A stretch of 64,000 nucleotides of DNA from Oceanimonas doudoroffii (GTDB lineage Bacteria; Pseudomonadota; Gammaproteobacteria; Enterobacterales; Aeromonadaceae), in contig NZ_NBIM01000002.1 in assembly GCF_002242685.1 (NCBI RefSeq), positions 204,905 through 268,904 of the forward strand, in the 5' to 3' direction. Of this stretch, positions 1 to 9,263 are shown piece after piece (position 1 is the stretch's first letter; every line of letters begins with the position of its first letter). Position numbers and translations under genes: made by a program. The notes beneath the pieces were generated by a model, which searched no databases, had not been told where the DNA came from, and was given only the letters and a program-made list of their open reading frames with translations.

Positions 1-375
1 TTACACCAGCTTTGCGTCGTGCTGGCCGGCTCCGGCATGTGCTCAGGCGGTCGGATAATAAATTATATAAATGCGGCTCTGAATGACTCCTTTGATGACG
101 TCTTGTTTGTGGGTTACCAGGCCGAGGGTGTGCTGGGGCGTGATATGGCCCGGAAGGAGGCTGGGTGGATCTGGATGGTGAGTGTTCCACCATTCGTGTC
201 CGGGCGCACCAGATAAGCGGTTATTCGGCCAACGCCGGGCAGCAGGATTTGATAAACTTCTCCACTGGCATGACGCTACCACTACGGCATACGGCAAATT
301 CGTTTGATCCACGGCGAGGCTGAGGCGGTGTTGCAGGCGCGATTGAGAGAGCTGTTGTTAGGAACGGAAGTGTGA
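1..375 (+). pseudogene. 3' remnant of an MBL-fold/beta-CASP RNA-processing exonuclease gene, frameshifted
   Basis: The window opens inside this gene. The first frame gives the conserved beta-CASP/RMMBL text AGSGMCSGGRIINYI followed by VLFVGYQAEGVLGRD. The match then moves to another frame (YGPEGGWVDLDGE, then RAHQISGYSANAGQQDLINF) and moves again to RLIHGEAEAVLQARL, ending at a TGA at 373-375. Read across the three frames these make one continuous C-terminal domain of the family that includes RNase J-like and CPSF-like metallo-hydrolases, so at least two indels are present, near 145-155 and 260-290. The family acts on RNA with two zinc ions. The active-site half lies left of the window, so I cannot say whether the gene is otherwise intact. 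Sequencing error is the alternative explanation. Confidence 0.72.
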
Positions 376-397
376 TATCCCGTGATAAATTAGGCAT

Positions 398-427
398 TTG
401 GAACGCGGGCAGCCTGTAATCTATAGA
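398..427 (+). promoter_or_regulatory. possible sigma-70 promoter of pgi
   Basis: TTGGAA at 398-403 and TATAGA at 422-427 with an 18-bp spacer lie 35 bp upstream of the pgi start. The match is only fair and no regulator site is evident. Confidence 0.3.
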
Positions 428-462
428 GTTGAGCGCTAATTTAATAAAAGCAGTGGGATAAA

Positions 463-2112
463 ATGAGAGCTTTAATCCGGCAGCCGGCCTTTTTGGCTTT
501 GCAACAATTAAAACAGCAAGAGCAGGGAACCAGCCTGGCACAGCGCTTTGCTGATGATCCTGCCCGTTTTGAGCAGTTCAGCCTGGGATTTGGCGATCAT
601 ATGCGGGTGGATCTGTCGCGCCAGCACTGGTCTGCCGAGGTGCGGGCGCAGCTGTGCCGACTGGCGAGCGACATGAGCCTCAGGCAGGGCATTGATGCGC
701 TGTTTGGTGACAACGCTTTCAACCACACCGAGGGCCGGGCGGCACTGCACACGGCGCTGCGCATGCCGCCCAAGGCAAAAGCCATGCACAGGGGTGAAAA
801 CGTGGTACCCAAGGTGCACGCGGAGTTGGCACGCATTCAGGACTTTTGCCGGCGGGTGCATGGCGGTATCTGGCACGGTTACACCGGCCGACCCATTTCG
901 GATGTAGTGAATATAGGCATTGGCGGCTCCGATCTTGGCCCGGCCATGGTGGCAGAGGCGCTGGCGCCTTGTCGGGACAAGGGCATTCGCACGCATTTTG
1001 TTTCGAACATGGACGGAGCCCAGCTCGGCAGCGTGCTGGCGGGGTTGGACCCGGCCACCGCCTTGTTTGTGATCTCGTCAAAAACCTTTACCACAGACGA
1101 GACCATGACCAATGCACGCGCCGCACGGTCCTGGCTGATGACGGCTTGCGGCGGTGAGGAACACATTGCCCGACATTTTGTGGCGGTGTCGGTTAATGCC
1201 GAGGCGGTCACGGCCTTTGGTATAGATGAAGCCAACATGTTTCGCTTCTGGGACTGGGTGGGGGGGCGCTTTTCGCTGTGGTCGGCCATTGGCCTGCCCA
1301 TCGCCCTGGCCGTAGGTTTTGAGCGCTTCCAGCAATTGCTGGCGGGGGCCCATGCCATGGACGAGCACTTGCGCCAGGCACCTTTTGAGCAAAACATTCC
1401 GGTGTTGCTGGCGCTGCTCAGCATCTGGAACATTAACGTGCTTGGCCTGCAAAGCGAAGGCGTGTTTCCCTATCACCATCACTTAAAGCGCTTTCCTGCC
1501 TTTTTACAGCAGCTGAATATGGAGTCTAACGGCAAGGGGGTGAACAACGCCGGCCAGCCGGTGGACCACGCCACCGGCCCCGTGGTATGGGGCGAGGTTG
1601 GCACCAATGGCCAGCACGCGTTTTTCCAGTTGCTGCACCAGGGCAGCGTGATGGTGCCGGCGGAATTTATTGGCTTTGCTCGCTCTGCCTACCCTTACCC
1701 TGAACATCAGCGCAAGCTGTTGGCCAATATGCTGGCCCAGGCGCAGGCCATGGCATTTGGCAAAGCACGTGAACAGGTAGAAAGCGAGCTGGCAGCAGAA
1801 GGCCTGAGTGCCGAGGCCGTTGCCGAACTGGCGCCATACAAGGTCATGCCCGGCAATCGCCCCAGCACGGTAATTTTGTGTGATGAGCTCACTCCCTACA
1901 ATCTGGGAGCGCTTATTGCCATGTATGAGCACAAAACTTTTGTGCAAGGGTGGCTGTGGAACATTAACAGTTTTGATCAGTGGGGCGTTGAGCTGGGCAA
2001 GAAACTGGCCGCCCGTTTAATTGATGATCTTGACCATGGTGTGACGCTAGGGCACGACAGCGCCACCAATGGCCTGTTGGCGCAGATTAAGCTATGGAGT
2101 GTCAGTTTCTAA
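463..2112 (+). CDS. pgi: glucose-6-phosphate isomerase
   Basis: This 549-aa protein has the normal length of bacterial phosphoglucose isomerase, the cytosolic enzyme that interconverts glucose-6-phosphate and fructose-6-phosphate. Both family signatures are visible: DWVGGRFSLWSAIG in the first third-to-half, and FDQWGVELGKKLAARLI near the C terminus, which carries the active-site lysine. The phosphate-binding GIGGSDLGP and SSKTFTT motifs and the NMESNGK motif with the catalytic glutamate are also intact. The ATG at 463 gives an N terminus that aligns with the E. coli enzyme (recalled, not searched). It is followed by an O-antigen ligase-like gene, and pgi genes are often found at the edge of polysaccharide clusters, where they help supply sugar phosphates. 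No terminator is obvious after it. Confidence 0.97.
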   Translation: MRALIRQPAFLALQQLKQQEQGTSLAQRFADDPARFEQFSLGFGDHMRVDLSRQHWSAEVRAQLCRLASDMSLRQGIDALFGDNAFNHTEGRAALHTALRMPPKAKAMHRGENVVPKVHAELARIQDFCRRVHGGIWHGYTGRPISDVVNIGIGGSDLGPAMVAEALAPCRDKGIRTHFVSNMDGAQLGSVLAGLDPATALFVISSKTFTTDETMTNARAARSWLMTACGGEEHIARHFVAVSVNAEAVTAFGIDEANMFRFWDWVGGRFSLWSAIGLPIALAVGFERFQQLLAGAHAMDEHLRQAPFEQNIPVLLALLSIWNINVLGLQSEGVFPYHHHLKRFPAFLQQLNMESNGKGVNNAGQPVDHATGPVVWGEVGTNGQHAFFQLLHQGSVMVPAEFIGFARSAYPYPEHQRKLLANMLAQAQAMAFGKAREQVESELAAEGLSAEAVAELAPYKVMPGNRPSTVILCDELTPYNLGALIAMYEHKTFVQGWLWNINSFDQWGVELGKKLAARLIDDLDHGVTLGHDSATNGLLAQIKLWSVSF

Positions 2113-2259
2113 CATGTAAACAGGCCTTGAACGACAGCTGCTGGTTATGCTGAACATTTCATCCTTTTTCGTTATGATATGCCCGTTGTGGGGATAGACG
2201 CAGTTATTTTACTGTTGTGCTTACGCCGATTATTTTTACAAGTTGTTGGGCCCGGTTTA

Positions 2260-3501
2260 ATGAATGTCTTAAATGTTGTGAATAATAATACCTTTATGTC
2301 GCTGATGGTATTTTTATCGTTGGCGTTGTTGCTTTCCACCCCGGGAGGGTCGGTAGCTGTATTTGCTATCTTGCTGCTGCTGGCCTTGGTGTTTTTGTTT
2401 CGAGTGAAAGATAAGCCGGCACTGAACCGGGCAGACAAGCTGCTGATGTTCTCTCTGGTGTTCATGTTCCTAACGGTATTACCAGCCTTTGTAAGTGATG
2501 GCTTTCGAGGTCGCTATCTCGATCTGACATTGCGCTTTTTACTAGTTGTGCCGGTGTTGTGGCTACTACTTAAAACCCCACCCAAAGCCAGTTGGTTGTT
2601 TGCGGGAGCTCTGGTTGGAAGCGCGGGAGCCTTCTTGCTGGCGTTGTATCAGTATTTTTATGCAGGTATGCCAAGGGTTGATGGTTTTTTGTATAGTATA
2701 AACTTTGGTTATCTAGCTTGTGCCTTGGCATTTTTGAGCTTTTCCGGCATGATGTTTTTTGAGCGTTCCAGATGGAAGCTGGCGGCCTTTATGGGCTTTA
2801 TTATGGCCGTTTACGCCATATTGCTTACAGGTACCCGGGGGGCATACATTGCAGTGCCGGCACTGGCTGCAGTGTTGATCATTCTTTACCGGAAAGAGCT
2901 GGGCGCCAAGCTGGTTGTGCTGGTTGCGGCAGTCTGCATGTCAATGCCGGCTGCCAGCTATATGGTGGTGCCTCAGGTGCAGCAGCGCTTTGATGTGCTG
3001 ATTAACGAACTGATTCATTACGAGAGTGGTGACCCCAGCAAGGCATACAGCTCCAGTGGCCTGAGGCTGGAGCTATGGACCGCGGCCATTGAAGCGTTTA
3101 AGCAAAATCCGCTATATGGCCTGAACTACAATCAGCGCGAAGCTCTGAATGCGCGGTTGGTGGAAGAAGGTGAGATTATTCCTCAGGTGCTTAACATCTC
3201 TCGTGGTCATGCGCACAGTGACTATTTTGAGGTGTTGGCTGGTCGTGGATTGTTGGGTATTATTGCTCTATTGATGCTGTATCTGGTGCCGGGAATAATT
3301 TTTCTTCGCAAAGCCATGAATACTGAGGGAAAAGAAAAGGCGCTGGCGGCAGCCGGTGTTACTTTTGTTGCTGGTTTTATGGTGTTTGGCATTAGTGAGG
3401 CCCCACTGCAGGCGAATGTACTTTCCGGTTGCTATGCGCTGACCGTAGTAGCCATTTATGCCATGCTAAGACGGCCAGAGAACGCTGGGCTACGAGCTTA
3501 A
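2260..3501 (+). CDS. O-antigen ligase/polymerase-family membrane protein (WaaL/Wzy_C-like)
   Basis: A polytopic inner-membrane protein of about 413 aa with 10-12 hydrophobic segments. A short TGTRGAYIAVP motif follows a membrane helix near the middle, and a large hydrophilic loop contains LWTAAIEAFKQNPLYG and RGHAHSDYFEVLAGRGLLG. These Arg and His elements are typical of the Wzy_C domain of WaaL ligases, which join O-antigen from undecaprenyl diphosphate to lipid A-core in the periplasm. Protein-glycosylating O-oligosaccharyltransferases and Wzy polymerases share this fold, so the acceptor is uncertain. An in-frame ATG at 2179 would add 27 residues, but the 2260 start gives a more natural N terminus before the first helix; neither has a strong ribosome site. 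Base composition is clearly more AT-rich than its neighbours, as is common for surface-polysaccharide genes. Confidence 0.82.
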   Translation: MNVLNVVNNNTFMSLMVFLSLALLLSTPGGSVAVFAILLLLALVFLFRVKDKPALNRADKLLMFSLVFMFLTVLPAFVSDGFRGRYLDLTLRFLLVVPVLWLLLKTPPKASWLFAGALVGSAGAFLLALYQYFYAGMPRVDGFLYSINFGYLACALAFLSFSGMMFFERSRWKLAAFMGFIMAVYAILLTGTRGAYIAVPALAAVLIILYRKELGAKLVVLVAAVCMSMPAASYMVVPQVQQRFDVLINELIHYESGDPSKAYSSSGLRLELWTAAIEAFKQNPLYGLNYNQREALNARLVEEGEIIPQVLNISRGHAHSDYFEVLAGRGLLGIIALLMLYLVPGIIFLRKAMNTEGKEKALAAAGVTFVAGFMVFGISEAPLQANVLSGCYALTVVAIYAMLRRPENAGLRA

Positions 3502-3608
3502 ACTTTTTCTTTCCAGTCACAGTGCTGGGGGCAATGGCGCAGAAGCCTCGTTGCACAGCTTTACCGGCTAAAGTATAAGCCCCTTCAACCAGGCAAATCA
3601 TTCTATAG

Positions 3609-3646
3609 GCAACCGTAAGCCCCGTTCAAAAGGGCCTTGCGGTTGC
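3609..3646. repeat. intergenic hairpin between the O-antigen ligase gene and the lap operon
   Basis: GCAACCGTAAG (3609-3619) pairs with CTTGCGGTTGC (3636-3646), and an inner CCC/GGG extends the stem to about 14 bp. No T-run follows on the plus strand, so a simple rho-independent terminator is doubtful. The rest of the 286-bp gap (3502-3787) shows no convincing gene or promoter. Confidence 0.5.
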
Positions 3647-3787
3647 AGCGTGATGCCAAATTGCGATTAGGCTGGCAGTGGTACTCAACCCACGCTTCAG
3701 CCCCCTCATATTCCAATCGTTCGATTTTTCGCCGCATTTCCATAACTTCACTAGACTTAGATTCAGGTGCCTCCACATGGAGCAGTT

Positions 3788-5935
3788 ATGGGTATGCAGG
3801 ATGCAAACACACTCAGGGACCCTCTGTTACAGAGCCTGGTGTTTCTCACCCGGTTTTTTGGTCAGCCCCATCAGGGCGAGGCCCTGATCAATGGCTTGCC
3901 CCTGGCCGATGGTTTGCTTACCCCGCAGCTGTTCTCCCGCGCCGCCGACCGTGCCGGTTTTTCTTCCCGTCAGGATGTTACCCCCCTTGAGGAAATCTCA
4001 GCGCTGCTGCTGCCCTGCATTCTGCTGCTGAAAAACGGTGGCGCCTGTGTGCTGCTTGAGCTGAGTGACGAGCGCGGCTGTCGGGTCTTGCTGCCCGACA
4101 CCGGCGAGGGCGAGCAGTGGCTGCCCGCCGATCAGCTCACCAAAAGTTACAGTGGTCGGGTCATTTACCTGAAGCCCCGCTTTCGTTTCGATGAGCGCTC
4201 ACCTCGAGTGTTGGATCACGAGCATGGCCACTGGTTCTGGAGCACCTTGCGCCGCTCTTCCTCCATCTATCGGGACGTGCTCATCGGCTCTTTGCTGATC
4301 AACCTGTTCGCTCTGGTCACGCCGCTGTTTACCATGAATGTGTACGACAAAATCGTGCCCAACCTGGCATTCGACTCGCTCTGGGTGCTGGCCACCGGCG
4401 CCGCCGTGGTGTTCATTTTCGACTTTGTGATGCGCCTGCTGCGCAGCCACTTTATTGACGTGGCCGGCAAAAAGGCCGATGTGCTGCTGTCGGCCCGCAT
4501 TTTCGCCAAGGTGATGGGCATGCGTATGGAGGCACGGCCGCCCTCTACCGGTGCCTTTGCTCGCCACCTGCAGGAGTTTGAGGCCATTCGCGAATTTCTT
4601 ACCTCGGCCACGGTGGCCGCCCTGGTCGACATTCCCTTTGCGTTGCTGTTTTTGTTCATTATCTGGATTTTTGCCGGCCACATGGTGTGGGCGCCTTTTA
4701 TTGCCATGTTGCTGCTGCTGGCGGTCAGCCTGCTGGTGCAGCGACCGTTGCGCCATAGCATCGAGGAAGGCTCCAGGCTGGCGTCCCAGAAAAACGCCAA
4801 TCTGGTCGAGGGTATTGCCGGACTCGAGACCATCAAGCTGTTTGGCGCCCAGGGGGCCTTTCAGCATCGCTGGGAGCAGGCGGTGAGTCACATGGCGGGC
4901 TGGGGTATGAAAACCCGACGGCTCACCAATGGGGTATCTACCCTGGCCAGCGTGATCCAGCAAATTACCACCGTCAGCCTGATTGTGCTGGGGGTCTACC
5001 TGATTGCCGCCGGTGAGCTCTCCATGGGCGGACTCATTGCGGCGGTCATGCTCGGCAGCCGGGCCATCGCGCCCATGGTGCAGTTGTCGGTGCTGTCCAC
5101 CCGCTACAACCACGCCCGCTCGGCCATGGATATTCTGGAAAAAGTCATGGCCGCTCCCGACGAGCAGGAAGAAGGCCGGCGCTTTGTGCATCATCCCGAA
5201 TTCAGGGGCGACATCGTCTTTGATCGAGTGAACTTTCGTTACCCCGGCAGCGGACAGGATGTGCTGAGCAATGTCAGTCTGCATATTCGTCCCGGTGAAA
5301 AGGTGGCGGTCATCGGCCGCATCGGTTCGGGTAAAACCACCCTGGAACGGCTGGTGGCCGGGCTTTACCAGCCCACCCAGGGTGCCATTCGCATCGATGG
5401 CATCGACATGCACCAGCTGCAGCCGGCGGTGCTGAGAAGCAACATGGGTTGTGTGCCTCAGGATGTGACCCTGTTTTACGGCACCATTCGCGACAACATC
5501 GTCATTGCCAATCCGCTGGCGGACGAAGCCGCCGTGCTTAGCGCCGCCGAGCGGGCCGGGGTTACCCTGTTCACCAATCAGGATCCTGACGGCCTGGATC
5601 GTCAGGTGGGCGAGGGCGGCCGCCTGCTGTCGGGGGGACAACGCCAGGCGGTGGCCATTGCCCGAGCCCTGCTTAACGATCCGGTGATGCTGATACTGGA
5701 CGAGCCCACCTCCAATATGGACAACCGCTCCGAGCTGCATGTGCGCCAGCAACTGCAACGGCTGGATGCCCACCAGACCCTGCTGCTGGTAACGCACCGC
5801 ACCTCCATGCTGGAGGTGGTGAACCGTATTATCGTGCTGGAGCAGGGCAGAGTGATGGCCAACGGCCCTCGAGAGCAGGTGCTGGCGCAGCTGCAGGCGG
5901 GCAAGGTGACCATGCGGGAGGTGGGCCATGGCTAG
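3788..5935 (+). CDS. lapB: type I secretion ABC transporter/ATPase for a LapA-type adhesin
   Basis: About 715 aa with the three-part layout of RTX/adhesin exporters: an N-terminal peptidase-C39-like domain (about residues 1-130) lacking the catalytic Cys, an ABC membrane domain with five or six helices (about 155-450), and a C-terminal ATPase. The ATPase shows Walker A GRIGSGKTT, the signature LLSGGQRQAVAIARAL, Walker B VMLILDEPTSN and the switch His in LLVTHR. It powers one-step export of the adhesin across both membranes with the membrane-fusion protein and TolC-family pore encoded next. I chose ATG 3788 (GGAG at 3779); GTG 3767 and ATG 3794 are alternatives. Its stop overlaps the next start by 8 bp. 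Gene order matches the Shewanella bpf and Pseudomonas lap loci. Confidence 0.93.
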   Translation: MGMQDANTLRDPLLQSLVFLTRFFGQPHQGEALINGLPLADGLLTPQLFSRAADRAGFSSRQDVTPLEEISALLLPCILLLKNGGACVLLELSDERGCRVLLPDTGEGEQWLPADQLTKSYSGRVIYLKPRFRFDERSPRVLDHEHGHWFWSTLRRSSSIYRDVLIGSLLINLFALVTPLFTMNVYDKIVPNLAFDSLWVLATGAAVVFIFDFVMRLLRSHFIDVAGKKADVLLSARIFAKVMGMRMEARPPSTGAFARHLQEFEAIREFLTSATVAALVDIPFALLFLFIIWIFAGHMVWAPFIAMLLLLAVSLLVQRPLRHSIEEGSRLASQKNANLVEGIAGLETIKLFGAQGAFQHRWEQAVSHMAGWGMKTRRLTNGVSTLASVIQQITTVSLIVLGVYLIAAGELSMGGLIAAVMLGSRAIAPMVQLSVLSTRYNHARSAMDILEKVMAAPDEQEEGRRFVHHPEFRGDIVFDRVNFRYPGSGQDVLSNVSLHIRPGEKVAVIGRIGSGKTTLERLVAGLYQPTQGAIRIDGIDMHQLQPAVLRSNMGCVPQDVTLFYGTIRDNIVIANPLADEAAVLSAAERAGVTLFTNQDPDGLDRQVGEGGRLLSGGQRQAVAIARALLNDPVMLILDEPTSNMDNRSELHVRQQLQRLDAHQTLLLVTHRTSMLEVVNRIIVLEQGRVMANGPREQVLAQLQAGKVTMREVGHG

Positions 5936-7313
5936 CAGGCAACCGTCTCCCGAACTGCTCGACTACACCAGCGACACCGCCGCCGCGGTGCTGCTCAACA
6001 CTCACAAAGGCGCCCGGGCGTTGCTGTGGTGCATGCTGGCCTTTGTGCTGGCGGCCATTGTCTGGGCCTGTTTTGCCGAGCTGGAAGAAGTCACCACCGG
6101 CACCGGCACCGTGATTCCGTCCAGCCAGATCCAGGTGGTGTCCAATCTGGAAGGGGGCATAGTGCGCGAGCTGTATGTGCGTGAAGGTCAGCAGGTGGAC
6201 AAGAGCCAGCCGCTGTTGCTGATAGACGACACTCGGTTTAAATCGGACTTGCGCGAGCGCGGCCAGGAAATTGCCGCCTTGCAGGGAGACGCCCTGCGGC
6301 TGGCGGCTCAGGTGGCCGCCATCAGAGTACAGGAAGACCCCGAACTGGACTGGCGCGAGCAGGTGGAGGTGACTCCGGTGGCGCTCAGCTTTCCTCCCGA
6401 GTTTGTGGAGCGCTACCCCCAGCAGCCCGACATTCAACGTTCCCTTTATCAGGAGCGGCTGGATTACGTGAAAAACCAGCTGTCCATTTTCGGCAACCAG
6501 ATCCGTCAGCGCGAGCAGGAAATCGTGGAAACCAACGCCAAGGTGCGCACCCTCAGCCGGGGCGTGGGGCTGGCCGCCCGGGAAGTGAACATGAGCCGCC
6601 CCCTGGCTCGGGAAGGCATAGTACCGCGGGTGGAAATTCTGCGTCTGGAGCGCCAGCTTAACGAATTACAGGGCGAGCTGGAGTCCACCCGGCTGTTGCT
6701 GCCCAAGCTGGAAGCCACCTTGCGGGAAACCATTTTCAAGCGCAAGGAGGTGGCCTTGAGCTTTCGCTCCGACTCCCAGCAGGAGTTGAGTGAGCGTCGT
6801 GGCCGGCTGGCGCAGCTGAAGGAAGGCGAAGTGGGCCTGCAGGATCGGGTGGCTCGCACGTCTGTGCTGTCGCCGGTCAGGGGCACGGTCAAAACCCTGA
6901 GCGTGAACACCGTGGGGGGTGTGGTACAGCCGGGGGTGAGTCTGGTGGAGATAGTGCCGCTGGAAGACACCTTGCTGGTGGAGGCGCGCATCGAGCCTCG
7001 CGACATCGGCTTTTTACGGCCCGGGCTGGAGGCCATGGTCAAGTTCACCGCCTACGACTTCACCATTTATGGCGGTCTGGTGGGTGAGGTGGAAAAGCTG
7101 AGTGCCGACTCGATTCAGGATGACGAAGGCAACACCTTTTTTCTGGCCACCATTCGTACCAAAGAGAGTTATCTGGGCAGCGAGCAGGCACCGCTGCGCA
7201 TTATTCCCGGCATGCAGGCGGGGGTAGACATCATCACCGGCAAAAAAACGGTGCTGGATTACCTGCTCAAACCCATTTTAAGAGCAAAGCAGGGCGCTTT
7301 GCGCGAGCGTTGA
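5928..7313 (+). CDS. lapC: type I secretion membrane-fusion protein (HlyD family)
   Basis: A 461-aa periplasmic adaptor with one N-terminal membrane helix (about residues 28-48, LLWCMLAFVLAAIVWACF), a first lipoyl half-motif (GGIVRELYVREGQQVDKSQ), a long charged coiled coil (about 160-320), the second lipoyl half (SPVRGTVKTLSVNTVGGVV) and a C-terminal beta-barrel region. This is the HlyD/LapC architecture that links the inner-membrane ABC protein to the outer-membrane channel. It overlaps the ABC gene by 8 bp, so the two are translated together. Length and order agree with LapC of Lap systems. Confidence 0.93.
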   Translation: MASRQPSPELLDYTSDTAAAVLLNTHKGARALLWCMLAFVLAAIVWACFAELEEVTTGTGTVIPSSQIQVVSNLEGGIVRELYVREGQQVDKSQPLLLIDDTRFKSDLRERGQEIAALQGDALRLAAQVAAIRVQEDPELDWREQVEVTPVALSFPPEFVERYPQQPDIQRSLYQERLDYVKNQLSIFGNQIRQREQEIVETNAKVRTLSRGVGLAAREVNMSRPLAREGIVPRVEILRLERQLNELQGELESTRLLLPKLEATLRETIFKRKEVALSFRSDSQQELSERRGRLAQLKEGEVGLQDRVARTSVLSPVRGTVKTLSVNTVGGVVQPGVSLVEIVPLEDTLLVEARIEPRDIGFLRPGLEAMVKFTAYDFTIYGGLVGEVEKLSADSIQDDEGNTFFLATIRTKESYLGSEQAPLRIIPGMQAGVDIITGKKTVLDYLLKPILRAKQGALRER

Positions 7314-7334
7314 GTCGAAAAAGGGAGAAAAACA

Positions 7335-8648
7335 ATGAGAAAATCGGCGATTGCAGTGCTGGTGGGTGCCGCTATGGTGCTGCCGGCCCACGGGCAAACA
7401 CTGGAGGAAGCGGTCACCCAGACCCTGCTGACACACCCCAAGGTCAAGGAATCCTTTCACCTCTACCAGTCCCGCCAATACGAACATGATGAGGCCTTTG
7501 CCGGCTATCTGCCCACCCTGGATGCCAATGCCGGCATCGGTTATGAATACACCGACAGCCCGGGCGTGCGCGACGGCGATGCCAGAACAGACAAGACCCT
7601 GACCCGCAAGGAAGCCGGGCTGTCGCTGCGGCAAATGCTGTTTGACGGCTTTAAGACCCCCAGCAATGTGCACCGTACCCAGGCGGAAGCGGACGCCCAG
7701 CGCTATGCGCTGCTGTCGGACGCGGAAAACATCGCCCTGCGGGTGGCCGAAGTGTATCTCGACGTACTGCGCCAGGACGAGATCGTGGAGCTGTCGCGGC
7801 GCAATCTGAGCACCCATGAGCAGATCCTGTCGGACATTCAGCGCCGCACCAGCTCGGGGGTGGGCTCCACCGCCGATCTCAACCAGATTAACGGCCGGGT
7901 GGCGCGGGCCTATTCCAACATGACGGCGGCGGAAAACAACCTGCGGGACGCCCAGAGCCAGTTTGTCTCCCTGGTAAACGAAATGCCCGGGGATTTGCGC
8001 CAGCCCCAGCCCGATGCCAACTATGTGCCACCTACCCTGGAAGACGCCCTGGCCCAGGCCAAGGACAATCACCCCACACTGATGTCGGCTTCCTTTGATG
8101 TGGAAGCGGCGCACCAGCAGCACAGAGACGCCAAATCGGGCTTTTACCCCACCGTCAATATCGAGCTGGACAGCAACTGGAATGACGACATTGACGGGGT
8201 GCGAGGCCACAACAACGACTTCACCGCCATGGTGCGCATGCGCTACAACCTGTTTAACGGTGGCGCCGATCTGGCCCGCAGCCGCTCTACTTCGGCACTG
8301 GAGATGCAGGCCAAAGACATTCACATGAATGCCCACCGCCAGGTGGAGGAAGGCATGCGCCTGGCCTGGGCGGCCTATGAATCGCTGGGTCGGCAGAAGG
8401 ACTTTCTGCAGCGCCATGTGGAGTCGAGTTATGACACCGTGGATGCCTACAAGAAACAGTTTTCCCTGGGCAGTCGTACCCTGCTGGACGTGCTCAACAC
8501 CGAAAACGAATTGTTTGAGGCGCGCCGTTCCTACATTAATGCCGAATACGATCAGCTGCTGGCGGAATACCGCATTATGAATGCCTCGGGCCGCCTGTTG
8601 GAGGCGCTGCGCTTTACCCAGCCCGAGCAGTGGCAGGAATCAGAATAA
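7335..8648 (+). CDS. lapE: TolC-family outer-membrane channel of the adhesin exporter
   Basis: This 437-aa protein has a cleavable signal peptide (residues 1-20, ending in AHGQ) and the repeated alpha-helical architecture of outer-membrane efflux proteins (TolC/LapE/AggA). It begins LEEAVTQTLLTHPKVKESF and has the usual internal duplication, with the second half starting near LEDALAQAKDNHPTL. It completes the tripartite type I exporter and, in Lap systems, is the pore in which the adhesin N terminus is retained. GGGAG upstream gives a good ribosome site 21 bp after lapC. It is equivalent in position to aggA of Shewanella. Confidence 0.92.
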   Translation: MRKSAIAVLVGAAMVLPAHGQTLEEAVTQTLLTHPKVKESFHLYQSRQYEHDEAFAGYLPTLDANAGIGYEYTDSPGVRDGDARTDKTLTRKEAGLSLRQMLFDGFKTPSNVHRTQAEADAQRYALLSDAENIALRVAEVYLDVLRQDEIVELSRRNLSTHEQILSDIQRRTSSGVGSTADLNQINGRVARAYSNMTAAENNLRDAQSQFVSLVNEMPGDLRQPQPDANYVPPTLEDALAQAKDNHPTLMSASFDVEAAHQQHRDAKSGFYPTVNIELDSNWNDDIDGVRGHNNDFTAMVRMRYNLFNGGADLARSRSTSALEMQAKDIHMNAHRQVEEGMRLAWAAYESLGRQKDFLQRHVESSYDTVDAYKKQFSLGSRTLLDVLNTENELFEARRSYINAEYDQLLAEYRIMNASGRLLEALRFTQPEQWQESE

Positions 8649-8663
8649 ATAAGGAGAAGCCTG

Positions 8664-9263
8664 ATGAAACCATGGATTTTACTGGCCCTGATGTTGCCGC
8701 TGGCAGGTTGTTCTGTGACTGCCGAGCCGGAGCGGGAAACCATGCCCGAATATGATCTTACCGATATGGACAGGGACGGGGTGATCACCGCCCGGGACAA
8801 CTGCCTGGAGTCCACCCTGAATGCTTCGGTAGATAACGACGGTTGTCAGGGCAACGAGAACCGTGTGCTGCAGCAAGACATTATCGTGTTGTTCGCCCAC
8901 GACAAGTCGAATATTACTCCCAAGTACCAAAGTGAAATCAACCAGATGGCCGCCTTTATGGCCGAAAATCCGGATCTCAAACTGCTGCTGGAGGGCCACG
9001 CCAGCCGGGTGGGTACGCCGGAATACAATCTGGCGTTGTCCAAGCGGCGGGCCCAGACGGTGCGTCGGGCGCTGATGCAGCAAGGGGTGCCGGGCGAACG
9101 GCTGGAGATCATCGGCTACGGCGAAAGCAAGCCGCTGTTGATGGGGGACGACGAGCAGTCGGCCGCCGCCAACCGCCGAGTGGTGGGCGCGCTCACCAAT
9201 ATGCGGGAAGGGGTGAGAATGCGCTGGAACGTATACAGCATGGAGTCGCCCTCTGAGCAATGA
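8664..9263 (+). CDS. OmpA-family lipoprotein in the lap operon
   Basis: A 199-aa lipoprotein with lipobox LPLAGC (Cys16). A short thrombospondin type-3-like calcium motif (DMDRDGVITARDNC) comes next, followed by a C-terminal OmpA/Pal peptidoglycan-binding domain (LEGHASRVGTPEYNLALSKRR, and NRRV near the end). It probably sits in the outer membrane and grips peptidoglycan near the secretion pore. An OmpA-like protein occupies the same slot in the Shewanella bpf operon, but its job is not established there. The start has AAGGAGAAGCCTG upstream. Its stop overlaps the following ATG (ATGA). Confidence 0.9.
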   Translation: MKPWILLALMLPLAGCSVTAEPERETMPEYDLTDMDRDGVITARDNCLESTLNASVDNDGCQGNENRVLQQDIIVLFAHDKSNITPKYQSEINQMAAFMAENPDLKLLLEGHASRVGTPEYNLALSKRRAQTVRRALMQQGVPGERLEIIGYGESKPLLMGDDEQSAAANRRVVGALTNMREGVRMRWNVYSMESPSEQ

